Positions 6,159 through 15,407 are shown, counted from the first letter of the stretch. The stretch: 27,874 nt of DNA from CAYLZN01 sp964387935 (GCA_964387935.1 CAYLZN010000035.1:1-27874), one strand, 5' to 3'. A program made the numbers and translations. The notes: a model not told the origin generated them from the sequence alone.

Positions 6159-9100
6159 TCAGTTGAACAGATACCGAAAGCTGATCATGAAGCGGTAGAC
6201 ATCCGCCGAGAAGGTCGTCGTCTCGAAGGTCTTCGTCGGCAACTGGCTGTTGACCACGACCATTCGATAGGTCGAGCGCCCCTGTGCATCCACTCCCGGG
6301 TTGGTCAGGATCTGGTTACGAATCACGCGCTGGCCCACGCCCCAATCGGAGTTGAGCATGTTGCTGAAGTTGTCGATGTCGATCCTGAACTGGAACGTGT
6401 GGCGCCTTCCGGCGAAGTTGGCGAAGAAGTCCTGGACCAGGCTCAAGTCGGTCCGGAACACCATTGGCAGGAACACCGCGCCACGCTCGGCGTACTCGCC
6501 GCGGTGCTTGCTCAAGTACTCGTCCTGGTTGATGTAGGCGTCGAAGGCCGCAGCCTGCTCGTCGGCGGTGAACGTCCGACCGCCGGAGGTGAAGGTCACG
6601 AAGTTCATCTCGGACGTGTTGCGCGGGATGTAGATCAAATCATTGTTGGTCGCACTGTCGCCGTTCATGTCGCCAGCGAAGGTGTAGCTCGTGTTGCCGT
6701 TTGTCCGGCCCTCCCAGAACATCGACACGGTCGTCCCACCGATTTTGAGCCAGTTCTTCGTGTAGCTGGCCTGAAGGAACAGTCGGTGACCCGGGGACGC
6801 GTTCGAGTAGCCGAGACCTGGGTTGTTCGGATCGCCCTTTTGCGGGTTGTTGGTAAAGGACCCTGAGGCGATGGACCCCGGGTCGATCGTGTTTCTGGCC
6901 TCCCCGTAGCTGTAGGCGCCTCGGAAGGAGAACCCTCTGGAGAACGGTCTCGACAGTGTGGCGGCGATGTTCCACGAGCGTCCCACGTCCTGGTTCTTCA
7001 GGACAATGGCGTTCGTGATCTGATTGCCTGGGGCGTTGTTGATCCGGTTCTGACAAGGTGTGGTGGACGCGGTGCTGCAGGAGGGCCCCACCCAGCGCGG
7101 TCTGTTGTCGGCGCCGGCGAATGAAGACTGCGCTGCCGGCAGATTGGCGTTGATGTAGTAGATCCCATTGACGTCACGATTGTAGATGTACTCGACGCCC
7201 GCGACCATGTTCCAGAAGATGCGGCGATCGACCGCGATATTCGTGCGCCACAGTTGCGGGAACCGGAAATCTGCGTCCGTGACCGCCAGGTCTACGCTCG
7301 CCGCCGGGGCGCCGGTCACGTTGGTGGGCTTGTAAGCGTTGGGGTCCGGATTGAATGGATAAGCGGTGGTGTTGTCCGCCTGGACGAAGCCGGTGAGCAC
7401 GCCGGTGTTGCCGATCTGGTTGGAGATCCAGACGTACGCGGGGCGACCGGTGAAGACGCCCGTTCCGCCGCGCACCTGGGTCTTCTGGTCACTCGCCACA
7501 TCCCAGTTGAAGCCTACACGAGGCGACCACAGGATGTTCGGGTCCGGCAACTTGCCAGTCGAGTACTGCACGGGCTGGCCGTTCTCGTCTCGAAATGCCA
7601 GCGCATCGACGGCGGCATTGGCGTACGCCGTGTCGCCGAAGTACGGAATGTCGAGCCGCAGGCCGCCGGTGACCGACAGGTTGCTGCGTGGTCGCCATTC
7701 GTCCTGGGCGTAGTAGCCGTTGAACCAGACCTCCAGGGGCTGCACCGGCTTCTCCAGGCCCGGAATGTTCATGTAGCGAACCTGAAACCGCCGCGTGTTG
7801 ACTGGCTGGCCATTGGCCGCCGCATAGAAGTCGGCGAGCGTGTTGTAGACGTACGCACTCTGGGATCCAGGGAAGAACACGTTCTCGGACTCGTAGCGCT
7901 CGAGGCTGGCGCCGAACGTCATCGTGTGCTTGCCGCTGAACTTCGTGAGATTGTCCTGAATCTGGAGCGTGTTGTATCTCAGTTCGTTGTTGGGCGTGAA
8001 GGGTTCGAACCCGAACGACGTATAGGCCACCCCGCTGCCATCGAGGATGTCCACGAACGGGAACAGCGTGTCGCTCTTGTAGCCTCGGCTCTCGTCCTGC
8101 TTGGTGTAGCCGACGATCAGACTGTTGGCCAGGCTGGTGCCGAAGACCGAGTTCCACTCGCCAATCGTGGAGCGGATGTTCTCGAGGATCGCGTAGTTCG
8201 AGCTTCCATAGCTCAGGAAGTTGGTGCTGTTGCCGGAGCCCCGGCCGAAACCCAGCGATGAAGATGTCGACAGCAGCACGTCGGTGCTGGAGTCGAGGTA
8301 GTTGTAGCGGAGGCTGAACTTGTTGGCGTTGTTGATGTTCCAGTCGCCGCGCACGAGAAACCGCTTGACGGGCGTGAGGTCGTCGACTCCCTCGAAGGGA
8401 CCGGTGTCGTAGTTGTAGCGCTGGTTCAGGAAGCTGCTCAGTGCGTTCAAGTCAGAAGCCAGCACTCGGGTCGTGCTGCCACCCACCGTCTCTCCGCCAG
8501 CATTGGCCCTGAACGTCGTGATCGGCCGCGTGTCTTCTTCATCCTCGTAGAGTCCGAAGGCGAACAGGCGGTTCTTCAGAATGGGACCCGAAGCCCATCC
8601 CCCGGTGTTGTTGAAATCGAAGCTGCCGGGATTGTAGGGAAGACCCTTCGCCTCGGTGCCGACGAACTCGTCGTTACGGAACCGCGTGTAGATGGACCCA
8701 GTGAACCTGTTGGTCCCGCTGCGCGTAACGGTGTTGACCCCGGCACCCACGAAGTTGCCCTGTCGCACGTCGAATGGGGCCACGTTGATCTGTACCTGCT
8801 CGATCGCCTCGAGCGAGATGGGCGCGACACCGGTTCTCTCCCCGGGCGCACCGGCCAGCCCAAACGAGTTGTTGAACGACGACCCATCCACGGTGATGTT
8901 GTTCAATCGATTGTCCTGCCCCGACACGCTCTGGCCGCTCGCAAACGGCGTCAGGCGGGTGAAATCGCTGAGCCGGCCCGAGGTCGTCGGCAGGGTGGCC
9001 AGGTCCTCGCGGCTGACGGCGGTGCCCGCACCCGTACGGCTCGAACTGAAGATCGGGTCGGATGTCGCCGTCACCGTAATGGTCTCGGTGACCGACGCCG

Positions 9101-9464
9101 CCAGCAGCGTGAGCGGGATGTCGGCGGTCACGCCGAGGCTGATGAAGACATCCTTCACCGGCTGCGGCTGGAACCCCTCGAGCGTGGCCTGGATCGTGTA
9201 CGGCCCGCCGACGCGCATGCCGAGGATCGAGTATCGGCCATCGGCCTGCGTGACGGCCTCGTACTGCGTGCCCGACGGCTCGTGCACCGCGGTCACCACG
9301 GCGCCAGGCACGCCCAGTCCCTGACTGTCCTTGACGGTCCCACCCATGGCGCTGGTCGTCACACCTTGCGCGAACGCGTGCGCGGCCGGCCACAGCAGCA
9401 GGCAGAGAGCGAGCAGGACATGCATCCGGCGACCGGACCATGTCGTGTCGAGCAAACGAGTCAT
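6159..9464 (-). CDS. Oar-like TonB-dependent outer-membrane receptor with carboxypeptidase-regulatory-like domain
   Basis: A 1101-residue outer-membrane transporter. A signal sequence (hydrophobic core HVLLALCLLLWPAAHAFAQ, residues 15-33) precedes a carboxypeptidase-regulatory-like beta-sandwich (about 38-118, with GTVKDSQGLGVPGA and ADGRYSI). A plug domain follows (about 125-250, including NNITVDGSSFNN and GAGVNTVTRSGTN), then a large beta-barrel to the end. The C-terminus, FMISFRYLFN, is an aromatic-rich closing strand. This architecture is strongly expanded in Acidobacteriota and imports unknown, probably carbohydrate or peptide, ligands. Start: ATG at 9464 with GAGGAG 7 nt upstream; ATG at codon 14 is an alternative. 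A strong terminator follows. No SusD-like partner is present. Confidence 0.9.
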   Translation of the reverse strand: MTRLLDTTWSGRRMHVLLALCLLLWPAAHAFAQGVTTSAMGGTVKDSQGLGVPGAVVTAVHEPSGTQYEAVTQADGRYSILGMRVGGPYTIQATLEGFQPQPVKDVFISLGVTADIPLTLLAASVTETITVTATSDPIFSSSRTGAGTAVSREDLATLPTTSGRLSDFTRLTPFASGQSVSGQDNRLNNITVDGSSFNNSFGLAGAPGERTGVAPISLEAIEQVQINVAPFDVRQGNFVGAGVNTVTRSGTNRFTGSIYTRFRNDEFVGTEAKGLPYNPGSFDFNNTGGWASGPILKNRLFAFGLYEDEEDTRPITTFRANAGGETVGGSTTRVLASDLNALSSFLNQRYNYDTGPFEGVDDLTPVKRFLVRGDWNINNANKFSLRYNYLDSSTDVLLSTSSSLGFGRGSGNSTNFLSYGSSNYAILENIRSTIGEWNSVFGTSLANSLIVGYTKQDESRGYKSDTLFPFVDILDGSGVAYTSFGFEPFTPNNELRYNTLQIQDNLTKFSGKHTMTFGASLERYESENVFFPGSQSAYVYNTLADFYAAANGQPVNTRRFQVRYMNIPGLEKPVQPLEVWFNGYYAQDEWRPRSNLSVTGGLRLDIPYFGDTAYANAAVDALAFRDENGQPVQYSTGKLPDPNILWSPRVGFNWDVASDQKTQVRGGTGVFTGRPAYVWISNQIGNTGVLTGFVQADNTTAYPFNPDPNAYKPTNVTGAPAASVDLAVTDADFRFPQLWRTNIAVDRRIFWNMVAGVEYIYNRDVNGIYYINANLPAAQSSFAGADNRPRWVGPSCSTASTTPCQNRINNAPGNQITNAIVLKNQDVGRSWNIAATLSRPFSRGFSFRGAYSYGEARNTIDPGSIASGSFTNNPQKGDPNNPGLGYSNASPGHRLFLQASYTKNWLKIGGTTVSMFWEGRTNGNTSYTFAGDMNGDSATNNDLIYIPRNTSEMNFVTFTSGGRTFTADEQAAAFDAYINQDEYLSKHRGEYAERGAVFLPMVFRTDLSLVQDFFANFAGRRHTFQFRIDIDNFSNMLNSDWGVGQRVIRNQILTNPGVDAQGRSTYRMVVVNSQLPTKTFETTTFSADVYRFMISFRYLFN

Positions 9465-9661
9465 GGAGCTACTCCTCGGAAGAGAAACCAGCACACCGGA
9501 CAGGCGCCGGGGTAGCCCCGTCCATCGGTGCCAACGGCCTGCAAGGATCGGAGACGAGGGATGACAAGCACGCAACCCCCGTCTCCCGGGTCGAGAGTCT
9601 ATCAGGAATGACCCGCTCGATGATCGTCCAGAACCGGTCCCGGCCGATCGTAAAATCTTCG
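9465..9661. promoter_or_regulatory. Upstream region of the TonB receptor gene
   Basis: A 197-bp spacer with no convincing gene. It must hold the minus-strand receptor promoter. A TAGACT hexamer (9601-9596 on the minus strand) is a possible -10 that would give a leader of about 125 nt. No riboswitch fold was recognised. Confidence 0.3.
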
Positions 9662-11404
9662 CTACCGCGCGGCGTCCGAGGTGCCCCCCGCCGCCCGGTA
9701 GGCCACCTTGCCGCCCACGATGGTCATCGCGACCCGGGCGGACTGGATCTCGGCGTCCGGCACCCTGGTGATGTCCTTCGTCAACACGGTGATATCAGCC
9801 AGCTTGCCAGGCGTCAGCGACCCCTTGCTGCCCTCCTCGAACGCTGAGGAGGCCGCCGCCAGCGTGTAGGACTTGAGCGCCTCCATCCGGGTCATCCGCT
9901 GGTCCGGGAAGAACAGGCTCCCGTCGGCGAGGCGACGCGTCACCGAGGCGTAGTAGCTCGCAACGGGGTCCACGTCCTCGACGGGCGCGTCGGTGCCGTT
10001 CGAGACAACCGCACCGGTCCTCATCAGCTTCTGCCACACGTAGGCGCCTTCCTCGGCGCGCTTCGGGCCGAGCCGCGCGAGCAAGTACGGCGCGTCCGAC
10101 GTGCAGTGGATGCCCTGCATGGCCGCGATGACCCCCAGCTTCCCCAGCCGCGGGATGTCGTTGGGGTGCAGGTGCTGCGCGTGCTCGATGCGCCAGCGGA
10201 CGTCCTTCTTCGCGGGGTTGGCCTTGAACGCCTCCTCGAAGATGTCCAGCGTCTCGCGGTTGGCCCGGTCGCCGATGGCGTGCACGCAGTACTGGTAGTC
10301 GTGCTGCATCGCGAGGCGGGCGGTTTCCTTCGCCTGCGGGACGGGCGCCGTGTTGAGTCCCGAGCTGGTGGGCAGATCGGTGTAGGGCTCGAGCAGCCAG
10401 GCGCCGCGCGGGCCGAGCGCGCCGTCGAGCGACAGCTTGATCGCACGCACGGTGAGCCGCTTGTCGCCGTAGTCGATCATGCGATACGACGCGAGCTTCT
10501 GCGCGAGCACCTCGGGACGCTCGCGGATCATCACCCACAGCCTCAGCGGCAGCTTCCCCTCGTCTACGACCTTCTTGTAGAGATCCACCGTCTCGAACGA
10601 GACGCCGGCATCCTGGAAGCTCGTCACGCCCTTGGCGAGCGACTCCTCCGCCGCGAGCTCGATCTGCCGCCGCGCCTCGGCCTCGAGCTGCGCCGGCGTC
10701 AGCGCGCGCCGCCACTCACCCACCGCGCGCGCGATCAGGCTCGACGCGGTCTCGCGGAAGATCCCGATCGGCTGCCCCTTCGCGTCCTTCAGGATCTCGC
10801 CGCCGGCGGGACTGGGCGTGTCCTTCGTGACCTTCGCCAGCGCCATCGCCTTCGCGTTGGCGAAGCTCGCGTGGCCGCTCGCGTGGGTGAGCAGCACGGG
10901 ATTGTCCGGCGACACCCTGCTCAGCGCGTCGTGCACCGGGAAGCCCTCGACGTTGGGCTGCGGCGACCGGTTCCACTTCTCCTGGTGCCACCCGCGGCCG
11001 AGAATCCAGTCGCCCGGCTTGGCCTTCTTCGCGGCGTCCGAGACCATCGCGATGACCTCGTCCCAGTTCTTCACCTTCATCAGGTTGAGGTTCATGCGCG
11101 CCTGGCCGACGCCCATGAAGTGCCCGTGGCCTTCGATGAACCCGGGCATGGCGAACTGGCCCCGAAGGTCGACCACCTGCGTCTGCGGTCCGGCGAGCTT
11201 CGCGATCTGCTCGTTGGTGCCGACGGCGAGGATGAGGTCGCCCTTGACGGCGATCGCCTGCGCCTCCGGCACCTTGTCATCCACGGTGACGATACGGCCG
11301 TTGCGCAGGATGAGCGTGGCCGTGTCGGTGGCCTGCTGGCCAGCCAGCGAGGCGCCGACCACGGCAAGGACGACGGCCAGGAGAAGCAAGCGACGGACGT
11401 GCAT
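9662..11404 (-). CDS. Secreted YtcJ/LAF3-type amidohydrolase (amidohydrolase family 3)
   Basis: A 580-residue metal-dependent hydrolase of the amidohydrolase 3 family with a signal peptide (MHVRRLLLLAVVLAVV, ending SLAG), so probably periplasmic. Metal-binding and catalytic motifs appear in order: GHGH (His93, His95), HAIGDRA (His375), RIEHAQH (His408) and NGTDAPVED (Asp472). The N-terminal ILRNGRIVTVDDKVPEAQAI is the small beta-sandwich typical of the fold. Start: ATG at 11404 with AGGGG about 7 nt upstream. Family members hydrolyse amides or cyclic amides, but the substrate is unknown. It is downstream of the DUF5916 gene on the same strand, separated by about 96 bp of repeat-rich DNA, so co-transcription is possible but not shown. 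Confidence 0.88.
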   Translation of the reverse strand: MHVRRLLLLAVVLAVVGASLAGQQATDTATLILRNGRIVTVDDKVPEAQAIAVKGDLILAVGTNEQIAKLAGPQTQVVDLRGQFAMPGFIEGHGHFMGVGQARMNLNLMKVKNWDEVIAMVSDAAKKAKPGDWILGRGWHQEKWNRSPQPNVEGFPVHDALSRVSPDNPVLLTHASGHASFANAKAMALAKVTKDTPSPAGGEILKDAKGQPIGIFRETASSLIARAVGEWRRALTPAQLEAEARRQIELAAEESLAKGVTSFQDAGVSFETVDLYKKVVDEGKLPLRLWVMIRERPEVLAQKLASYRMIDYGDKRLTVRAIKLSLDGALGPRGAWLLEPYTDLPTSSGLNTAPVPQAKETARLAMQHDYQYCVHAIGDRANRETLDIFEEAFKANPAKKDVRWRIEHAQHLHPNDIPRLGKLGVIAAMQGIHCTSDAPYLLARLGPKRAEEGAYVWQKLMRTGAVVSNGTDAPVEDVDPVASYYASVTRRLADGSLFFPDQRMTRMEALKSYTLAAASSAFEEGSKGSLTPGKLADITVLTKDITRVPDAEIQSARVAMTIVGGKVAYRAAGGTSDAAR

Positions 11405-11437
11405 GGCGGATCCCCTTTTCAATCTCGACACTCTACC

Positions 11438-11495
11438 CCAGGCACCCGGCACCCAGCACGAGGCACCCAACCTGGCACGTGGCACTCGGCACTGC
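11438..11495. repeat. Family C degenerate GGCACCC tract
   Basis: Six to seven imperfect heptamer-like units of the form GGCACCC/GGCACNC (GGCACCCGGCACCCAGCACG and on). It fills the spacer between the amidohydrolase start and the DUF5916 stop. Similar tracts occur at about 16225-16262, 16388-16420, 22587-22605 and 26838-26893. Confidence 0.7.
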
Positions 11496-11500
11496 AAGTG

Positions 11501-13669
11501 TCACTTCCTCCACGCGTACTGCACCTTCACCAGCAACTGGTTCGAGGTCAGCCGCCACCGATCGACCAGCGACTCATCGAGCATCGACTGGACGTTGTGA
11601 TTGTAGACGACGAACAGATCGGCCGCGGGCGTGAACGTCCAGCGCAGCCGCGTGTTCACGCCCACCGAATCGCTCACCGTGTCGTACTGGATGTAGCTCG
11701 CGAGCGACAGGTCGGGCGACCAGTTGATGCGCAGGCGCGTGCCGACGAGTGTCTGCGTGAAGTCCCCCTGCGGCAGCCGCCCGATGTTCTGCTCACCCGA
11801 GAACTCCACCGTGACGAGCGGCGTCGGGTTCCACGCGCCCGTCCACACGATCTGGTCGAGCTCGCCGCCGTAGAATCCGCCGAACCACCACGTGACCTGC
11901 GTGTAGAGCCGCCGCTTCTGCGCGGTCCCCACCTCGAGGCGATAGCGCATCCAGTGGTACTTCCCGGGCGGAATGACGACGCCCTCGGCGACCTCGAATG
12001 GCTCGACGAGCCGCTCACCGGTCGGGTTGGCGTTGAACTCGAACCGGTCGCCCGTGCGGAAGCGCCAGTTCACCGGGGCGAAGAACACCCGGTAGCTCTC
12101 CCAGCGCCCGTCGAGATCGGTCGCGAGCGAGGGCCGGAACTCGTGCGTGAGCTGCTGGAACGGCCCGCTCTTCACCCGCGTGCGATTGTCCACGCCGAGC
12201 GCGTGCAGGAAGACGGCGCGACGCGGCACGAAGCCGAGCGAGGGATCGAAGTCGCGCCCGATGCGCTTCGACGTGAGCGCGATGTCCCACACGTCGTTGG
12301 GGTAGTCGATCTTGAACCCGTAGGACGTGGCATCGCTGCCGAGGTTCTCGCGTCCGGTCGCGAGCGCCCAGACGCCCACCAGGAAGTTCCTGTCGCCCAG
12401 GAACTGCGACGTCGCGTAGGTGAAGTCGCCGCCCGCGAGCCAGCTCCCGGCGCGCGCGAGCGGATCGCCGACCGTCGCGATGGCGCCCACCCAGGACTCG
12501 CGCCAGATGTTCTGCTTCACGCGCCCTACCGCCATCACCGCCTCGTCTTTGACCACACCATCTTCGTCGTTGGTGCCGACGACGAGGCCGCCGAAGTTCG
12601 TGCTGGCCGCGCGCCCGTTCACCTTGCCCCCCGCGATGATGGGCACCTCGCGGCCGCTCACCAGGCCGATGCGGCGGCTGAAGTATGGGAGGACGTCCTC
12701 GCCGAGACCGAGCCCGAAGCTGAAGATGTCGTCGCCCTCGAGGAAGAACGTGCGCTTTTCCGGGAAGAAGAGCGGGAAGCGCGTGAGGTTCGTGCGGCGC
12801 GTGTCGACCTCCGTCTCGGCGAAGTCCGTGTTGACCGTGCCGGACGCGAGCACGTTCGCGCCGAGTCGCTGGGTGACATCCAGGCTCGGCTGGAACTCGC
12901 CGTCCACCGATGCCGATGGCGCGGGAATGCCGCCGCCCGTCGTCACTGCCGGCCGCACACTGAGGCCGAGGCCGAGGTCGACCTCCGGCAGCCCCGTGAG
13001 CAGGCCGGCACGGCTGGTCTGCGTCACCTGGTACTGGCGCACGGGCGAGGCCCAGCGGTGGTTCTCGAGCAGTGCCTGGATGCGGCGCTGCACGTTGAAG
13101 TGCCACTCCCGCAGGCCCGGCTTGAAGCTGAGCGTCTGGAACGGGATCCACACCTCCGCGGTCCAGCCGGACGCGGTGCGGACGGTGGCGGCGGTCCAGA
13201 TCCCGTCCCACTCGCTGTTGTCGCTCTCACCGCCGGGGTTGATGAGTCCGTCGTAGCGCGCGCCGCTGGGATTGATGGCGAACACGTACCCCGATCGGCC
13301 ATCGAGGAACGGGCCCAGCACGAGGCGCACGTGATCCTCCTGGGAGAGCGAGGCATCGCGGCGGACGCTGAAGCTCACGACCCGCGCCTGCGCGGGCTGC
13401 TCGCACTCGAGGCCGATCAGCAGGGCCCTCGGGCCGGCGAGCACGCGCACGACCGTCCGGGCCGAGGCCGGCGCGCCTTCAAGAGGGTCCGTCTGCGTGA
13501 AGTCGTCCACGGCCTGCGCGGCGGCCCACGCCGGCTCGTCCAGCCGGCCATCGATCGCGTAGCCGGCTGGGAGCGTGCCGGCCTGGATCGCAGGCGGCGC
13601 GGGTGCCTGCGCCAGCACCGATGAGGCTGCGCTTAGTAGGGCGATCGACGCCAGGACGGCAGCGCGCAC
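11501..13669 (-). CDS. DUF5916 outer-membrane protein with N-terminal CBM9-like domain
   Basis: A 722-residue exported protein. After a signal peptide (VRAAVLASIALLSAASSVLA) comes a carbohydrate-binding-module-9-like domain (about 30-210, with IDGRLDEPAW near the start and WTAEVWIPFQTL near its end). The rest is the DUF5916 region, with FFPEKRTFFLEGDDIF and many alternating aromatic strands that look like an outer-membrane beta-barrel, ending in VQYAWRK. The function is unknown; these proteins often accompany peptidase or glycan-use genes in Acidobacteriota and Bacteroidota. The GTG at 13669 was chosen because the signal peptide starts there. Longer versions would read through the divergent promoter region. 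Confidence 0.85.
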   Translation of the reverse strand: MRAAVLASIALLSAASSVLAQAPAPPAIQAGTLPAGYAIDGRLDEPAWAAAQAVDDFTQTDPLEGAPASARTVVRVLAGPRALLIGLECEQPAQARVVSFSVRRDASLSQEDHVRLVLGPFLDGRSGYVFAINPSGARYDGLINPGGESDNSEWDGIWTAATVRTASGWTAEVWIPFQTLSFKPGLREWHFNVQRRIQALLENHRWASPVRQYQVTQTSRAGLLTGLPEVDLGLGLSVRPAVTTGGGIPAPSASVDGEFQPSLDVTQRLGANVLASGTVNTDFAETEVDTRRTNLTRFPLFFPEKRTFFLEGDDIFSFGLGLGEDVLPYFSRRIGLVSGREVPIIAGGKVNGRAASTNFGGLVVGTNDEDGVVKDEAVMAVGRVKQNIWRESWVGAIATVGDPLARAGSWLAGGDFTYATSQFLGDRNFLVGVWALATGRENLGSDATSYGFKIDYPNDVWDIALTSKRIGRDFDPSLGFVPRRAVFLHALGVDNRTRVKSGPFQQLTHEFRPSLATDLDGRWESYRVFFAPVNWRFRTGDRFEFNANPTGERLVEPFEVAEGVVIPPGKYHWMRYRLEVGTAQKRRLYTQVTWWFGGFYGGELDQIVWTGAWNPTPLVTVEFSGEQNIGRLPQGDFTQTLVGTRLRINWSPDLSLASYIQYDTVSDSVGVNTRLRWTFTPAADLFVVYNHNVQSMLDESLVDRWRLTSNQLLVKVQYAWRK

Positions 13670-13676
13670 GACGGCG

Positions 13677-13684
13677 ATACTATA
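13677..13684 (-). promoter_or_regulatory. Putative -10 of the DUF5916 gene
   Basis: On the minus strand TATAGTAT offers two overlapping -10 hexamers (TATAGT, TAGTAT). They end 9 or 7 nt before the GTG start, with no Shine-Dalgarno, so the message would have almost no leader. Confidence 0.4.
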
Positions 13685-13710
13685 GCGCGGGCGCTGGGCG
13701 TCCGACCTCG

Positions 13711-13716
13711 TATACT
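13711..13716 (+). promoter_or_regulatory. Putative -10 of the nucleotidyltransferase pair
   Basis: TATACT is a 5/6 match to TATAAT and ends 7 nt before the GTG at 13724. Transcription would start at the start codon (leaderless). The facing promoter for the DUF5916 gene lies only about 27 bp away, so the two may compete. Confidence 0.45.
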
Positions 13717-13723
13717 GGGCGCG

Positions 13724-14197
13724 GTGGACTTCGACGCGACAGAGGCCGTGCTGACGGCGCTGGAACAGGAGAGTGTCCGTTACGCGGTGTTCGGCGCGGC
13801 GGCACTGAACCTCCACGGCCTGGCTCGGTTCACCGAGGACCTGGATCTCTTCATCGCACCGGATCGAGACAACATCGAGCGGCTCAAGCGGGCCTTACAG
13901 GCCGTGTTCAACGACCCTGAGATCGACCGCATCTCAGCAGAGGACCTGCTGGGCGCGTACCCGGCAGTCCAGTACGTGCCGCCCACGGGCTCGTTCCACC
14001 TCGACATGTTGACGCGGCTCGGCGAGGCGTTCCGTTTCGAGGACCTCGAGATCGTGCGCGTGCCCTTTGGCAGCATCCAGGTGGCCGTCGTGAGCCCGAA
14101 CACGCTCTACCGGATGAAGCGCGACACGATCAGGCTCAAGGATCGCGCCGATGCGCAGTTGCTGCGCGAGCGATTCGGTGTGCGCGAGGACGACTGA
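13724..14197 (+). CDS. Nucleotidyltransferase of a two-gene toxin-antitoxin-like unit (AbiEii/AbiGii-like)
   Basis: A 157-residue protein with a pol-beta-type nucleotidyltransferase core: GAAALNLHGLARFTEDLDLF holds the Gly-containing loop and metal-binding Asp39 and Asp41, and Asp94 in FHLDML is the likely third carboxylate. The C-terminal LYRMKRDTIRLKDRADAQLL resembles AbiEii/AbiGii-like toxins, which use nucleotide transfer to block growth. It differs from the protein at 3185 and is not a recent duplicate. Its TGA overlaps the next ATG by one base (TGATG). The GTG start lies directly after a predicted -10. Confidence 0.84.
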   Translation: MDFDATEAVLTALEQESVRYAVFGAAALNLHGLARFTEDLDLFIAPDRDNIERLKRALQAVFNDPEIDRISAEDLLGAYPAVQYVPPTGSFHLDMLTRLGEAFRFEDLEIVRVPFGSIQVAVVSPNTLYRMKRDTIRLKDRADAQLLRERFGVREDD

Positions 14198-14436
14198 TGC
14201 CTGTCCGGAGGTTCCGCACCGTCGCGGACATGAGCGCTCCGATCTGGCGGCAGCCCGGCGACCCTGCGCTCTATCGCGCGATCGCGGCCCTCTGGCGTTC
14301 GGGACAGCGGACGGTCGCGCCCCGATTCCCTCCCGGGGTCTACAGACACCGGTCGATCGAGGAACTGAACGACCAGACCGAACGCTGGGCGGCGGCGAAC
14401 TTCAGGGCGTTCCAGCTGAGGCGCCAATCACCCTGA
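14197..14436 (+). CDS. Small conserved partner protein of the nucleotidyltransferase
   Basis: A 79-residue protein, MPVRRFRTVADM at the start, with a central ALYRAIAALW helix and the stretch FPPGVYRHRSIEELNDQTER. I recall similar short proteins beside AbiEii-like nucleotidyltransferase genes, but no function is established that I can name. No signal peptide, membrane segment or catalytic motif is seen. Start and stop codons overlap with the upstream gene, so it is co-translated and is a good candidate antitoxin or adaptor. The next gene is convergent, 7 bp away. Confidence 0.78.
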   Translation: MPVRRFRTVADMSAPIWRQPGDPALYRAIAALWRSGQRTVAPRFPPGVYRHRSIEELNDQTERWAAANFRAFQLRRQSP

Positions 14437-14443
14437 GACCCCG

Positions 14444-15247
14444 TCACGCCGGGGGCGACGTGGCGCCCGGCGCAGCCCGCAGCCGTTCGTCCACGCGCGT
14501 CCGCAGGCGGCGCCGCACAGCGTCGGTCACCTGCGGCTTCACTTTCTGTCTCGCGCGGATGACCAGGGTCCCGTCCGGTCGTCGCTCGACCCCCGGAATT
14601 TCGATGGCGCCCAGGATCCCCTCGGCGAGCTCGGGGTCGTCGGCCAGCTCCCTGGCCGCGTCGAGAATCGCGTGTGACACCGCGACGGCATCCGCCCCTT
14701 TCGGGATCTCGAGCTCCAGCACCGCGTAGCTGTAGCCCAGGCTCCGGTTGGTCACGGTGCCGATGTCGCCGGTCCGCACGAAGTGCACGGTGCCGTCCCA
14801 GTCGCGCAGGCGCACGGTGCGGATCGTCAGCGACTCGACGATCCCCCGCTTTCCGACGAGCTCCACCTCGTCGCCCACGCGCAACTGGTTGTCCATGAGG
14901 AGCGCGAGGCCGGCCAGGAAGTCCTTCGCGATGCCCTGCGCGGCCAGGCCGAGAGCGACGCCTGCGACGCCGGCCGTGCCGAGCAGCGGCGCGATGGACA
15001 GGCCCAGCTCCGAGAAGATGAGCATGAGGACGATCGCGAAGAGCAGGATGCCGAGCAGATGCCGGAACGCCCGCATGACGGTGTCGATGCGCTTGTCGTG
15101 CTCGTCGTTCTGGCTGCTCTCGACGAGCACGTTTCGAAAGGCGTGCATCCCCCGACTGAGCACCAGCCACGCGAAGAGGCCGATGAGCAGCACCCCGGCG
15201 ACGCGCAGCCAGGGAGAAAGTCTGTCGTAGGCGATAAGATCGTTCAT
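14444..15247 (-). CDS. Small-conductance mechanosensitive channel (MscS family)
   Basis: A 267-residue inner-membrane channel that would open under osmotic downshock. Three hydrophobic segments are visible: about 13-34, 61-83 and a Gly/Ala-rich pore helix (GTAGVAGVALGLAAQGIAKDF), the last typical of MscS TM3. The soluble beta domain follows, starting LLMDNQLRVGDEVELVG, then the alpha/beta C-terminal region. The start at 15247 gives MNDLIAYDRLSPWLRV; an upstream extension would be translated from the GTACGGC repeat array and is rejected. It is shorter than E. coli MscS (286 residues) by about 20. It faces the deacetylase-like gene divergently across the array. Confidence 0.9.
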   Translation of the reverse strand: MNDLIAYDRLSPWLRVAGVLLIGLFAWLVLSRGMHAFRNVLVESSQNDEHDKRIDTVMRAFRHLLGILLFAIVLMLIFSELGLSIAPLLGTAGVAGVALGLAAQGIAKDFLAGLALLMDNQLRVGDEVELVGKRGIVESLTIRTVRLRDWDGTVHFVRTGDIGTVTNRSLGYSYAVLELEIPKGADAVAVSHAILDAARELADDPELAEGILGAIEIPGVERRPDGTLVIRARQKVKPQVTDAVRRRLRTRVDERLRAAPGATSPPA

Positions 15248-15260
15248 GGGGAAGCACTCT

Positions 15261-15340
15261 CGGCGTACGGCGTACGGCGTACGGCGTACGACGTACGGCG
15301 GCGTACGGCAGTGTACTGCGGCGTACGGCGGCGTACGGCC
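15261..15340 (+). repeat. Family A GTACGGC array, copy 2 (longest)
   Basis: About 80 bp made almost wholly of GTACGGC-type units, one degraded to GTACTGC. Bases 15276-15308 are identical over 33 bp to 19565-19597. It lies in the divergent promoter region between the MscS gene and the deacetylase-like gene. Confidence 0.93.
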
Positions 15341-15407
15341 CGATCGGCTGCGACAGGATAACCGGAACCTGCAGGCCGATGGCCTGGGATGCAGTACGCT
15401 CGTCGGC

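Noticed and set aside
10106..13624. Very long open frame on the plus strand (about 1170 codons) opposite the amidohydrolase and DUF5916 genes
   Set aside because: Its product is Arg/His/Leu-rich with no recognisable motif, and it runs across two real minus-strand genes and the repeat spacer between them. It is a high-GC antisense shadow.
15261..15340. Possible CRISPR array
   Set aside because: Units are 7-10 bp and contiguous, with no spacers of constant length and no cas genes. It is a short tandem repeat.
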